The notes beneath the pieces are model-generated. The model was not told the DNA's origin, did not search any database, and saw only the letters and a list, made by a program, of their open reading frames with translations. From Suillus spraguei (taxonomy: Eukaryota; Basidiomycota; Agaricomycetes; Boletales; Suillaceae): 29,179 nt of DNA. Positions 19,266 through 29,179 of the stretch are shown in pieces. The stretch spans positions 1 to 29,179 of the forward strand of contig JABCPU010000715.1 in the NCBI GenBank assembly GCA_016800925.1, read 5' to 3'. A program made the position numbers and the translations under genes. Numbering within the stretch: the first letter of the stretch is position 1; every line of letters starts with the position of its first letter.

Positions 19266-21176
19266 ATGCTCATCGAAATCTATGATGTAATTTATCACAA
19301 ATTTCTACCTCCTAAAGTCCTTGTCTTCCACTAGAACCACGACAATGGCGAATGTTGGCTTCCTGCAGAGCTGATATGTTACATCTTATTTTTCCTCGCT
19401 CCAAGAGATCTTTGTTGCTGTGCAATAGCAGTCCGCTATTTCTCATGGTTCCAAGATTCTCCCTAGGCTAACTTCTGTTGATACCAGACCTGCAAAACCT
19501 TCAGGGATGCGGCCCAGAATTCTGCGCAAATTCAGCACAAGCTCGGGCTTTTCGCTCAGGGCTTTACCGAGACCATTACCCAGGACTCGATCGACTTTTT
19601 TAAAAAGAACAGTTCATTGGAGAAATCGGCATTCATGTCGCGGTCTGATTTCCATGTGAACACTGTTTTTCAAGAAACAGTGCCTGCAGCTGCGCATGCC
19701 GCTACCCAACAGACACAATCCATGAAGTGTGGGCTTTGGTGGATGTCTAGGGATAACGATCTCTTGATTCAGGAGTGCAGCACAAATACTTCCGGGACGT
19801 GGCCAAACCACAGCTTATCCCCCATGCCACAGCACGAGTTGGCGCAAGTCATCGTGGACCCCCTGCAGGACTTTGTGGTCACAATCTCCTGTCTTCGTCT
19901 CATCGATGTGCACAGTGTCAATCAGGCTCACCACGTTTTTTGGCTAGAAATGCGCATGCTTTCATCGCAGGCCCCGCATCCGGATTCGGCGCGTACTTCC
20001 TTGGACTGCAGACATCATTTTAATGCACGTGGCATTCAACATGTTGCATCTATAAAGGAACCTGCGATCTGTGAGAATCGTATAGTTGTCCCCTATTATA
20101 TACACACAGACGATAGATGGACGAAATCGATGTTCATACAAGTGGTTGATTGGAAGAAAGGACAGGTAGAGCGTGTAAGTCCCGTTATTGAAATGTTTTA
20201 CTACTCTTAGCATCAGCAGTATCCAGTGGGCGACGAAATTCGAAGTCAGCATCATCAGGACAATTTTTATCTCGTAGACCGACAGACATTTGTTGTCATC
20301 GACTCGGAAACTGCTATAAGCTTGTATACATTACAAGACTCTGGCGGACTACCTCGGCAACGAATCATCTACTGCTTTCCGATATACGGATCTGTACATT
20401 GTCCATCGTGTGTTGTTCACGCTACTCCATTGCTCCAAGGTACAGCAGTTCGCCCAGACCTTATGCCCAGCTACGTGCCCTCTCTGGAGTCCCAAATCAT
20501 GGTCTTGGAAATGCTCCTTCCCGTATCGCCCGTTATTTTGGTCATCGATATGGTGATTTTCTCAAAAAGCGCCCTGCGTTCAGAGGCGCGTAGCACAATG
20601 CGCTGGTCAGACTGGGGACCACAGCATACGCGCTGCTTCCCGTATGACGCATGCCACCGAATCAGTGTTTTCGGCAGTAGAATGGCCTATGCTCTTCCTC
20701 GATATCGGACCCCCACTCCCGTGCACAGACTGGAAGCATTATCTACCGACGGTTGCTTCTACGTGCACATATGGGACTTCAATCAAAGAATCGTTGCCCG
20801 TTCCAAAAGCATCTCCGACTCTGACTCACCATACCATCTGATTCACAAGTCTGCTTCGATCGCTCACCTCTGTTACGATCGTGACTTCAATTCGAACCAT
20901 TCTTACACTACTACCGTCTGCCATACATCTTTTCCGACGCGTGACTTTGAGGGGTTATTCTTGGAACAGGATAGGTTTACTTTAACATGGGTGAGAACGC
21001 TCTTAGTTGCGACATACAACGCTTGACGTTGTTTCATTTAGGTTCGCCCTGACGCAGTCGATATTCGGGTCGTCTCCCCTGTACTAGAGAGGAAAGTTTT
21101 GAGCTGTTGGTTCAGGGACCATATTCAACTCATCATGGGATCGGTTGCCGTTGTGGTATCATCCCTTTCTCGATGA
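19266..21176 (+). CDS. F-box domain protein of the agaricomycete expanded family
   Basis: Proposed exons, all joining in phase 0: 19,266-19,286; 19,335-19,430; 19,488-20,174; 20,220-20,990; 21,042-21,176 (569 aa). The F-box is at about residues 15-50: LPAELICYILFFLAPRDLCC followed across an intron by CKTFRDAAQ. It would bind Skp1 in an SCF ubiquitin ligase. The long C-terminal part resembles the repeat-like region of mushroom F-box proteins, with EPAICENRIVVPYYIHTDD, FIQVVDWKKGQVER, MRWSDWGPQHTRCFP and HIWDFNQRIVARSKS, and presumably recognises the substrate. The start is uncertain: the ATG at 19,345 is one base out of frame with the F-box, so I used an upstream 7-codon exon with a 48-nt intron. 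The intron at 20,175 may end at 20,210 instead of 20,219. Confidence 0.75.
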
Positions 21177-21466
21177 TAAGTCGTGACGCCTTCACCAACT
21201 CCTACTAGTAGTAAGTATACGGGTAAGGTGTTCGTAATCGTGAATGTAGTGATGGTCAGGTTTAATGCACATTCAAGTTCAAATTGACTGAATTGATTTC
21301 AATCATACTCGGAGACGATTTGTCATCAACGTACGTAATGAATTTATGTACTGCAAATAATAAGCCTCAGTTGCGTTTTACTTGTTGATTCCTAGAGCTT
21401 CGTAGTCGCTTGCTCGCCTTTCCTGATTTTCCCGTGCTCAGCTACCCTACTCCTAAAACCACGGTG

Positions 21467-21835
21467 ATGGCCGTTGGATTCATACTGCTTCCCACAGAGC
21501 TTCGGAGATGTTAGGGTCGCGTCTTAATATTCCTCGCGCCAGAGGTCATTTGCCGCTGGCGATCGCTTCTACGTGCACATGTTGTATTTCAATAAGCGAG
21601 ACATCGCTCATTCTGAATATATCCGCGGCCCCAACTCACCGGAGTTTCTCGTGCTGTGTTCGGATGCAGATAACATCCTTGCACTGCAATCGTCTGCCAT
21701 GTGCTCTTTTCGATGCGCGACTATATTCAGGTTATTTCTCCTATACATACGGAGGTCGGCTCGGACCTCGCGCGACGGACTTGAAGGGATTCCAACTTCG
21801 GCGCCCAGGTATAAGCACACCAAGTTCCCATAAAT
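21467..21835 (+). pseudogene. Internally deleted F-box gene copy
   Basis: This starts MAVGFILLPTELRRC, matching the F-box beginning of the upstream gene, but TAG follows at once. After about 85 bp it jumps to sequence homologous to the C-terminal region, FYVHMLYFNKRDIAHS versus FYVHIWDFNQRIVARS in the intact gene. About 1.3 kb of internal coding sequence, present between 19,430 and 20,755 in the intact copy, has therefore been deleted. It then follows the intact copy loosely to the 'RDFEGLF' region (RDLKGFQ). It is clearly non-functional. Confidence 0.7.
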
Positions 21836-21841
21836 ACCGTT

Positions 21842-21900
21842 GTCCGCTTAATTGTTACGCCAAAAGGCAGTGATGCTGAAAGCTTGTGTTTCAGTATCGC
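21842..21900 (+). repeat. 3'-flank repeat of F-box copies (second copy)
   Basis: The sequence from GTCCGCTTAATTGTTACGCC to the end of a GCTTGTGTTTCAG string is nearly identical to 18,941-19,000, and the two are about 2.9 kb apart. It marks the unit length of the F-box tandem duplication. Confidence 0.75.
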
Positions 21901-22765
21901 TTGACTTGGTCACATGGTAATTATGGGGAACACAGTCACGGTCAATTATAACCCTGGCCACCAGTCTCGCGTCAATCAATTTGAACTTGTCGCAGAAGAG
22001 AGCGATGTGAGTTGCAAGATGGTCTGCATCCAGTCCATCCCTGATTCTATGCCACGAATGCTGATCCTATGGTTAGCACGTTCTATGCCACTAGATGACT
22101 TGTCTCCGGTGGCAATGATTATCAGGAACACGGTCAATTATCCCCTTGGCCACCGGTCTCCTGTCAAGTCTGAAATTATCGAATTTTGGGCGATGTGAAT
22201 CACCCATATTATTTGGAAATGGGTCCATCATAACCGTGTTACAGTCGTTTGCAGAACATGGCATAGTCTAGGCCAATCGTCAAAAATAAAACAGGACAGC
22301 GTTGTTTGAATTGCTATGTACAAGCAAGTACCATGGTTTTCTGTGTATGTGACGTCCTGTGTAGGCTAATATTGAATGTCAGAAGTTGACAGTTCGTGGT
22401 TTGACTTGCTGACTTATGCGGTCTTTTTTTGGACTAGCCTAGCGCTCTGCAAAGTTCAAATGACGGGGATCGCAGCAGGCCACAATTAACTTTCGGTTTG
22501 GTCCACAGCACCCATTATTCCTTCCGTGGCCAACGGGTGAAACTCGAGGGCATGGCTATAGCCACGGTCATCTTTCCAAGCCAGTAACTTCAATGACACT
22601 CTCAAGCTATATGTGCCTCGATCTCGTAGATTCGCATTTATGCTAGTGCCACGTCTGCAGTTTACATTTATATACTCCAGGTTACCGGTACGGATCAATC
22701 AGGTGCTATATTTTCAAAGTTTAGAATACAAAAATACTCGAATCAGGACAGTCAACATGCAGTGC
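21901..22765. other. Unassigned region before IWS1 3' end
   Basis: No gene is recognised. A short imperfect direct repeat is present: 21,927-21,975 and 22,125-22,167 share GGAACAC...GGTCAATTA...TTGGCCACC-GTCTC..GTCAA. A 94-codon frame spans both copies but has no known motif. A 70-codon minus-strand frame at 22,486-22,698 is also unrecognised. The last part is probably the IWS1 3' UTR. Confidence 0.45.
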
Positions 22766-24096
22766 TCATGCGCGGGTGGCCATTTTCCTAGAAAGGGTTC
22801 TCAACCGTTCAGCATTAACTTTCCTCCGCACAGTGTCGGTATCCACACTCGCGTTACCCTTCATCACACTCGCACTGGTCCTCGGCGCGACCGTGTACGT
22901 GCCGATGTCCTTCTGTGGGATCATAACAGCGTTCTTCCGGATGCGGTTCTTTTCACCCTCCTTTGCACGTGCTAAAATAGCGTTGAGACGTTCGTTCGTG
23001 CGCTCTGTACTATCCTCCTCTGCGATCGGAACAACACGATCACGATATGAGGCACTGCGCTTGATGATGGGGCGTGACCATGTGGATACGAGTTCATTGG
23101 CGAGGCGCTGTACATCAGATGTGACGCGCTTGCATTTGGTGTAAAATAACACGACGCGTCCCAGGCCGGATTCTTTGAGTACAGCACTGTCGATAAATTC
23201 CATGCGTTTCAAAATTGGAAAAAAGTCACGCTGGATATTGAGGGCTGGGAGGGAGCGGTCCGGGAGCGGCTCCAGCCAGCGACGGACACCTTCCAAAAGG
23301 TTGTTGTCCATTATAGATTGTGAGAGTGATTGCCTAGGAGATAGTATTAACACTCGGGTGAAACAAAAAGGAGGATGACTGCGCACTTGCGAAGAACCTC
23401 CATTACTTGAGGGAGGAGTTTTAATTTGTTGGTAGCAGGGAGCTTATCACGGTTAGCTTGTTCGTCATCAGCTGCGGCACCAAGCATGGCCTCCCTGAGA
23501 CGAGATACTTCCTCATCCGCAAACCGGTCAAGAATCTCCTCGTCATCTTTTTTTGGCTTCTTCTGCCGATTTGCCTTTTTTGGCTTGAGAATAGCGTCGA
23601 ACTGCATGTCTAGCCGGAGTTTGTTTGCTGGAGGAACGTTGGTCAGGGCCGGTGATTCAATTTTAAGACGGACCTTTCTCAGGGGGAAGTTCGTTAAGGT
23701 CTTCCTCGGTGAGCGGTTGTTTTCGCTTGCGTTTTTTCTGTACTCTGCGTGGTTCATCGTCCTCGCGACGTTTGACACGGCGTTTCGGTTTGATCTGGCG
23801 CTCCTGCACGTAAGCATCGCTAGATTCTCCAGATGAGCCAAAGGCATCTTCTTCTACAGGACGGCGTTGCTGCTGTCTCTGGCGTTGCTGCGGGACATCT
23901 GTGAGAGAATGAAGTAGTGAGTTACAGATAATGTGAGAATGGATGGAAGAACGCACCATCTTCCTCTGAAGATAGTTCAGAGCCATCACCGAAGATGTCA
24001 CGCTCAAGATTTTCTTCCTGGTTTTAGTTAGCAGCGCTGGCGTATGGTTTGTTTTAAATAAAAACCTACTCCTGGTGGTGGTGGTGGTGGTGGCAT
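22766..24096 (-). CDS. IWS1: Transcription elongation factor Iws1/Spn1
   Basis: Exons on + coordinates: 24,070-24,096; 23,957-24,017; 23,674-23,898; 23,387-23,627; 22,766-23,333 (1,122 nt, 373 aa, in frame). The protein has an acidic N-terminus (NLERDIFGDGSELSSEEDD), a basic stretch (KPKRRVKRREDDEPRR), and DEEILDRFADEEVSRLREAM leading into the TFIIS N-terminal-like domain with its strongly conserved core LLPQVMEVLRK, MDNNLLEGVRRWLEPLPDR and SLPALNIQRDFF. It ends with the usual basic tail (MIPQKDIGTYTVAP). Iws1 binds Spt6 and RNA polymerase II during elongation and mRNA export coupling. The start within a short poly-Pro exon (MPPPPPPPG) is the simplest in-frame choice but is the least certain part. 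A further upstream exon is possible. Confidence 0.94.
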
Positions 24097-24301
24097 CAGA
24101 CAATGATGAGCGTAAAGCAGTGAGTGGAGCAAACAAGGGTAAAGTGGAGCCAGAAGATTACATAATATACATAATGACCCTGGAACCACGCCTAATTTGT
24201 TTGTACATACCCCTTCCAACTTTAAAGTGACCATGATTCAAATCACCACTGAAATTTAGCAACCGTCGATCCCCCCCTACCACTCAGCGAAAAAATTACT
24301 G
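24097..24301. promoter_or_regulatory. Divergent promoter region, IWS1 / conserved fungal gene
   Basis: About 205 bp lies between the chosen IWS1 start (minus) and the ATG at 24,302 (+), implying a shared bidirectional promoter region. If IWS1 has an extra 5' exon, the gap is smaller. No clear TATA box is visible. Confidence 0.5.
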
Positions 24302-26512
24302 ATGACCTGTACTCCTCCCCTTCCTGCCATGGATCTATACGCTGAGCGCACTCCATCACTCACTCACTCTGATTCTTCAAGATCTAGCACCTCGAGTGAT
24401 CCTATTCCCATGGATCCACCAGTACTCCCAGACAGGGACAGGGCTCTTCCTTCAATACCCCGCGAATTGTCTCGAAAATCATACCATGGACCCCCAAGGG
24501 AAAGTCTTACATACCTACATGGCTCACTGAGGTCGGCCAGAACGCAGAGCCTCGTTCTGGACCGTCCACCGCAGCCTACTTCATCCCTGGCCAAATCATT
24601 AGCATGGAAGAGAATGCACCGTGTGGCCGTCCATTCTCTCAAGCAGCCACAAATTCTTGCACGCCTATCACAGTTCATACAATGGGCTGATTTTTACGTG
24701 CTGTTATCAACTTGCGTTGATATGAGGCGTCTCTGGGAAACTCGTGATTTCAGAGATATCATACTATCCCATTTTGTCCCGGGGTACAGCTACGCTCTTC
24801 GGCATTGTGACCTCTCCAAATATCAAGACTTGGACATATCCCTTCAAGACCTTGACCTCCTGCGTTGGTTATTTATTCGATTTATACTCTGGCATTAACG
24901 TTACTGTTAATCTAGTTATCTCGCAACGCGTTCCCCCTCATCATTACCCTGTTCACGCACTCAGGAGCATATCGAGCATTCCACCTAGCCAAGACTATGA
25001 CGTAACTACCATGAAATTGACCCATAAACTTGCCGTTCTCTGTCTCACGCATTCACGATTCGTACTGCTTCTTCAGTCCCTCGTTCACAGCTCTCCTCTC
25101 CCCCTACCTATCGACGATGACTCCAATTTCCAACTCCCACGATTTTCCTCGGTATCACCCACACTGCCTCATGGCCTTCGCGAACTCACATTTCCTGCCC
25201 CTCTGTCATTCGTATCTGACACATCTGAACAGGGCCCGCCCAGCGCTAATTCCTCAGGTACAGGATCAGATGCAAGGCGATCCGCAAGTCATCCCCGTGA
25301 CCGAGCAAATAGCAGACAGTCACCGCATGATCCCATGCCAAGAGGTCGAGACCCTTCAAACGCCAGGACCTCTGCTCTGTCAGTCAATCAACGTAAACAG
25401 AGGAAGCTTTCCATATTTGGCGGGAGGAACCCCCCGCCCCCTCCACCCTCTGAGCCCCGATCTCTTAAATACTATGATGCCAGATGGCGGCGCACCATCA
25501 CTGACACGCCACACAAAGCGCCTGCGCCACTTGGCACGTATGCGAGTAATCGGAATGTTATGTCAGAAGATGACATCAGAAGGCCCGTAATGCGTACCAC
25601 CGACGCACAGGATCCAGTGGGATGTCTAGTGCCTCATCTTCGGCTAGTGATATTCCATCCCCACCAATCTCTCGCAGAGGGGTGCAAGACGCTTCTGTCC
25701 TTTCCTCTGACTCCCCACACGAGCTTCACACGGCAACTTCGCGAACCAGGGCGCCAGTGCTGCGCGTATTCGTACCTTGCACAAGTCTTATCCCTGCAGC
25801 AATTTCATTATGCGAACAACAACTAATTGACAATGGTCTCTGGGAACATCTTTCAACTGGGGATATCGTTTGTAACTTCGGCTACGTTCCCGCGGCACCC
25901 GAATCGGACGAGACGTCATCGTCACCGTCATCACAAGAATCCGACAGAAGCGCGGTACGCAATTCATGGTTGCTTTACAACGGCTACTCGCTTGTCCCGT
26001 TCGTCCCCCCTGCACCGCCGCCAGTCGATGACTGCCTCAGCCTTCCGTCACCACTGTACTATTCACATATCATGCCTTCGCATGTTCACCCCCTATTCGC
26101 GTTTGCACCTCCAGGTGGCGGCGGCGTCCCTGAACTCAATCTAGTGCAAACAAAGAACTCGTCCGATCGCCACAGTCCCGCGGAGGGTGGGCCGCAGCGA
26201 AAAAAGCACATGTGGGTCGCGCGTGCACGCGTCGGGATGGGCTTCGTTGATGTCGACGATGGACTTGGCGAAGGGTGGCGAGGTGAATGGGTCCTCGAGA
26301 CAGAAGGCACACGCGAAGGGCGACAAACGCTCGTAGATTGTCTCTCAGGCAATGCAGGCGAGGTTTTCGTGTGGGAGTTTGTGAGAGAAAAGAGCGGTGG
26401 TGGGCGAATATGGCTAAAGTGAGTATTCTTTGTTGATTTCTTAGATAGATAAGCGTGCTAATATTATCGTTCTAGACTTGTACGACCGCTACAGCCACCT
26501 TCAGATCATTAA
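24302..26512 (+). CDS. Conserved fungal protein with F-box-like segment, function unknown
   Basis: Proposed exons: 24,302-24,863; 24,916-25,537; 25,618-26,418; 26,476-26,512 (2,022 nt, 673 aa, in frame). The N-terminal 100 residues are Ser/Pro-rich and probably disordered. Residues of about 115-165 ([20 protein letters not shown], then a further 30) resemble an F-box-like helix bundle, but this is weak. Next comes a helical part ([16 protein letters not shown]), a basic low-complexity linker with a proline run, and a C-terminal globular part containing [20 protein letters not shown] and [16 protein letters not shown]. The intron 25,538-25,617 was chosen because GTATGC is a strong donor and it restores frame; the acceptor could be 25,629. 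I do not recognise a named orthologue. It converges on the gene at 26,863. Confidence 0.75.
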
Positions 26513-26862
26513 TGGACCTTCATATGTTACAGCCTTGAATGACTTTTATTACTCTTTAGAGAACAGTTTTACTTTTACCGCATTCGCCATGGACACCATT
26601 ACTTACGTCGGACACCGCATTCATGTTGGCCCTTTTTTTCATACTGACTTTTTTCACGGCGCTCATTGGCTGGATATTTATCAACTTAAATGTAACCTGT
26701 CACATCTACTGCTGATTATCTACGTACTATACGCACTCTCAAATTTTCAATACTGCAGGAAGGACTCGGACCGTGTTTGCATACATATCATGAACTTTAT
26801 CAAATGTGATAAATATCAACAAATGCCAATGACGATAGATAAAAGAATCGGTTGTTCACGTG
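26513..26862. other. Convergent intergenic region
   Basis: This 350-bp stretch lies between two genes that end towards each other and presumably holds both 3' UTRs. It is AT-rich. An open frame crossing it (26,478-26,909, +) begins in the last exon of the upstream gene in another frame and ends inside the minus-strand gene, so I do not call it. Confidence 0.6.
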
Positions 26863-28274
26863 TCAAACGAGCTTCACGATGTCCAGATTCACGAATTGGT
26901 CTTGCTTGATCGCTCCTTCAGGTGGGGCCACCACGCCGGCTTGTTGGAGGACACTAAATACTGTTTAGCACGAGGAATAAACCGGAGCGCAGTGAAATGG
27001 ACGTACCTCAACGTGTCGGTGATGACATTCCACGGTATCGTTGAGCAGTCTTCAGGGTACTCCACAGTATCGAGCCACTCCTTTACAGATAGACGTCAGC
27101 ATTCTCTTCGATCAACCGAAGAAGTACGCGATAAGATATCACCTTGACATCCGTTTCAGGATACCCGAATGTGTCCATCACAAACTTCACGCTCGGTCCT
27201 GCTCGGGCCTCTGCAGATGCAAACGCGCGGATGTGACGCGAGAGATTGTCGAGGAACGTGCGTACCGCAATTGGTTCTCCACGTGTTGGGTGCGCTGCGA
27301 TGAGCCAGGAAGGCCATGGCGTTGGAACTTGACCGATCTAGATCCGACGGACCAAAATGGGACTAGTCAGCTTATTGTAACACCACTAGCGTCATGGAAC
27401 GCACGAAGCGACACTCCCCCGCGTCAGCAAATGGCTTCGTGGTAAACCATTCCCACATGAATGCACTCGTGGTTTCGTTATTCACGGAATTGATGAGGCC
27501 GCGGATGTCGTTATTGACTGGGCGTGCGTTAGTCATGCCTAAGAAGGGGGACGGATCGGACACGCGCCTTGGAACTTGAGCTCACTCGTGGGCCAGCGCC
27601 GTTGTAACGCCATGACGTACGCCATCGTCTGACTCCCGCTACGTCACCAACCCAGGAACATGAATCACGGACTCGTGGTAGAAGCATGTGATTTTGGGTG
27701 CGAAAGGCTCACCTGCCATTTCTCGAAATACCGATCGTGCTGCCTTGGAGGTCGGAGATTTGATTGTATGCTGAGGGTCTGTGGCCCGTGATGACCGCCC
27801 TACGATATCGATGATTATGCATTCATATGCAAGTCAGTTGATGTACGCGAGAAATGGGCACACCAGCGGAGAGGCGACGTGACGTAGCTCCCTACGAGCT
27901 TGTATGCCTCCGAGCCCTTTGCGATTCCTGCGATCAAAGGATCTGTGAGAGCTCTGGTTCAGACGATAAGATACGGTCAGAATCATCAAGGATTAGGCGA
28001 GGCGTACATTGCGATATCGATTTCATTATTTGTGAGTCGGGAGATCAGCTGGCCTGTTCCACCTGTGGTTGATGTTTTTTCAATATAGTTGGAGAGGAGT
28101 GAATTGAGGGGCATACTGGGGCACTCGACGAGAGTAAACGTCGAGCCCTTGTCTTCTGCTTCGAACTGCAGAAGGGGAGAACAGAAGTGTTCTCGGACTA
28201 GTAAATTAGGTGTCAGATATCATGTTGTTTCAGTGGTTTGAGTAGACGGCACCATATCCAATCCTTAGAACCAT
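26863..28274 (-). CDS. Ca3427-like periplasmic-binding-protein-fold (PBP2) protein
   Basis: Ten exons on + coordinates: 28,253-28,274; 28,117-28,197; 28,008-28,062; 27,864-27,953; 27,713-27,799; 27,568-27,638; 27,405-27,517; 27,143-27,337; 27,007-27,080; 26,863-26,953 (879 nt, 292 aa, in frame). Motifs match what I recall of the fungal Ca3427-like PBP2 family: start MVLRIGYVREHFCSPLLQFE, ECPSGTGQLI, DIAIALTDPLIAGIAKGS, GSQTMAYVMALQ, TSAFMWEWFTTKPFADAGEC, PTPWPSWLIAAHP and FGYPETDVKEWLDTVEYPED. The fold is that of bacterial type-2 solute-binding proteins, with no signal peptide, so it is probably cytosolic. The ligand is unknown; relatives resemble thiamine-precursor or sulfonate binding proteins. 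One intron (27,518-27,567) needs a GC-AG splice pair. Confidence 0.88.
27518..27567 (-). other. Probable GC-AG intron in the PBP2-like gene
   Basis: On the minus strand the exon ends ...TTCCAAG and the intron starts GCGCGTG. It contains a strong branch site TGACTAAC and ends CGCCCAG, length 50 nt. No GT donor nearby keeps both the frame and the conserved protein join (LKFQ to VNNDIRG). Confidence 0.65.
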
Positions 28275-29179
28275 GACAGGTATTAAGAGGTACAGGAGAC
28301 ACTGAGAACGTTCTGCTCAAGTTTCGCTAGGGAACGATCTGACTTCTAATCTGGGATATTGGCCCCTGATGAACGATTCATCTCGGATCCCGGCGGTGCC
28401 GTATTATATAAACTACTGACATGGAAATTTAATCAGTCAGATTTGAACTCTTCAACAGGTATTGTGACATAGATCAAGCACGGAACAATCAGTGGACATG
28501 GTACGTGCACTGACTAGCGGAGTTGTAAGTAGCGGAGTAGATAATAGAACGTCGGAAATATCCGAATATAATAGTGGACGGCAAAAAGTACTGTGGCACA
28601 TACACCAAGTGAGGACTAGTGGTAATATCATAATAAAAGCTATGAGAGGGTCGGTCTCAGCAAGAATATGTATGTCTATGAGCATATAGGTGTTTAGTGA
28701 AGAGCAGAAAGGACATGAACAGTAAAAGACTTTATTTATGTGTGATTGAAGGAGCAATATCCACTTATGTTATCATCAATCGAGGCATATCAACTAGTAC
28801 ATTACCTTGTGAAGTGAACAAAGTTAATTGTAGGTATGTATATGCCAGTTTGACATCCGACAGGAATGCAACAGGAAGAGCCCACCCAGAATTTTGCCAT
28901 TGATGCTGAGCTGTGTTGGAGCAAGGAAGAATTTGATCAACAGTACACACTGTGTATGTACTGGTAGCACATAAATTGTGTATTATTGCCAACAGCCCTC
29001 CTATTGCGCACAAAAAAGGAATGCACCACACAAGTCTGCAGACTGCTCTCCGGCACAATATCATCAGCTGAATACTGCATCTGCATCAGGGCAAACACTA
29101 GGGGACCATGCACCTCCATATCCCTAGCTGGGAACTGGTCAAATGATCAGGGAAAGTGTTGTACTGAAGCTGAGACACT
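28275..29179. other. Unassigned right end of window
   Basis: Upstream of the PBP2-like gene (minus strand start at 28,274) I see no recognisable gene. Frames of 60-101 codons occur on both strands, for example minus 28,765-29,064 with a hydrophobic stretch, but without family resemblance or supporting splice structure. The first few hundred bases should include the promoter of the PBP2-like gene. Confidence 0.4.

Noticed and set aside
24744..25826. A single 360-codon protein starting MISEISYYP
   Set aside because: Its first part is the wrong frame of exon 1 plus an intron. The spliced model joins exon 1 (24,302) to 24,916 in frame.
26478..26909. A 143-codon plus-strand protein over the convergent region
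   Set aside because: It overlaps the last exon of one gene in another frame and the last exon of the opposing gene, and has no recognisable features.
28452..29119. Small hydrophobic or secreted proteins at the right end
   Set aside because: Frames are short, on both strands, without start context, splice support or family likeness.

Overview
This looks like a nuclear chromosome segment of an agaricomycete (mushroom-forming) basidiomycete. The main reasons are the many 43-90 nt spliceosomal introns, a 26S proteasome ATPase, IWS1 and a Yip1-family protein with fungal-type sequences, a cluster of DUF6533-type membrane-protein genes, an F-box gene of the type expanded in Agaricomycetes, and poly(A)-tailed non-LTR retrotransposon fragments with an RNase H domain. 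Gene models were built by eye from splice signals, reading-frame continuity and remembered family sequences. Nothing was searched or aligned by computer.

The left half (1-15,100) is a dynamic tandem array of DUF6533 genes, head to tail on the + strand. Copy A is partial (10-622), B is decayed (2,878-4,599), C is decayed and carries a retrotransposon (8,391-11,597), and D is apparently intact (13,055-14,774; 15 exons, 317 aa). A further 5'-half copy, E, lies inverted at about 4,985-5,638. The genes are separated by a conserved spacer of about 1.4 kb. One 5'-truncated LINE (9,429-10,879) sits in intron 12 of copy C, with a 22-T tract (its poly(A) tail on the minus strand) and a 14-bp target-site duplication that includes the host 5' splice site. 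An older LINE 3' fragment lies at 755-1,285. The most unusual feature is that copies B, C and D all appear to need two consecutive 2-nt micro-exons (GG, then TT) to rebuild the conserved protein.

The right half (15,539-28,274) is mostly single-copy housekeeping sequence. RPT2 (minus) and a YIPF6-like gene (+) are divergent across 209 bp. An F-box gene (19,266-21,176) is flanked by remnants of duplicated copies. IWS1 (minus) and a conserved fungal protein with a possible F-box-like segment (+) are divergent across 205 bp. That protein gene converges on a gene for a Ca3427-like, periplasmic-binding-protein-fold protein (minus). RPT2 carries an apparent one-base deletion in its N-terminal coding exon. 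Since the four neighbouring models (YIPF6-like, IWS1, the conserved protein and the Ca3427-like gene) close in frame, this may be a sequencing error or a damaged allele.

I see no assignable gene in about 5,700-7,830, in 21,900-22,765 or in 28,275-29,179. No tRNA, rRNA, CRISPR or prokaryotic feature was found.
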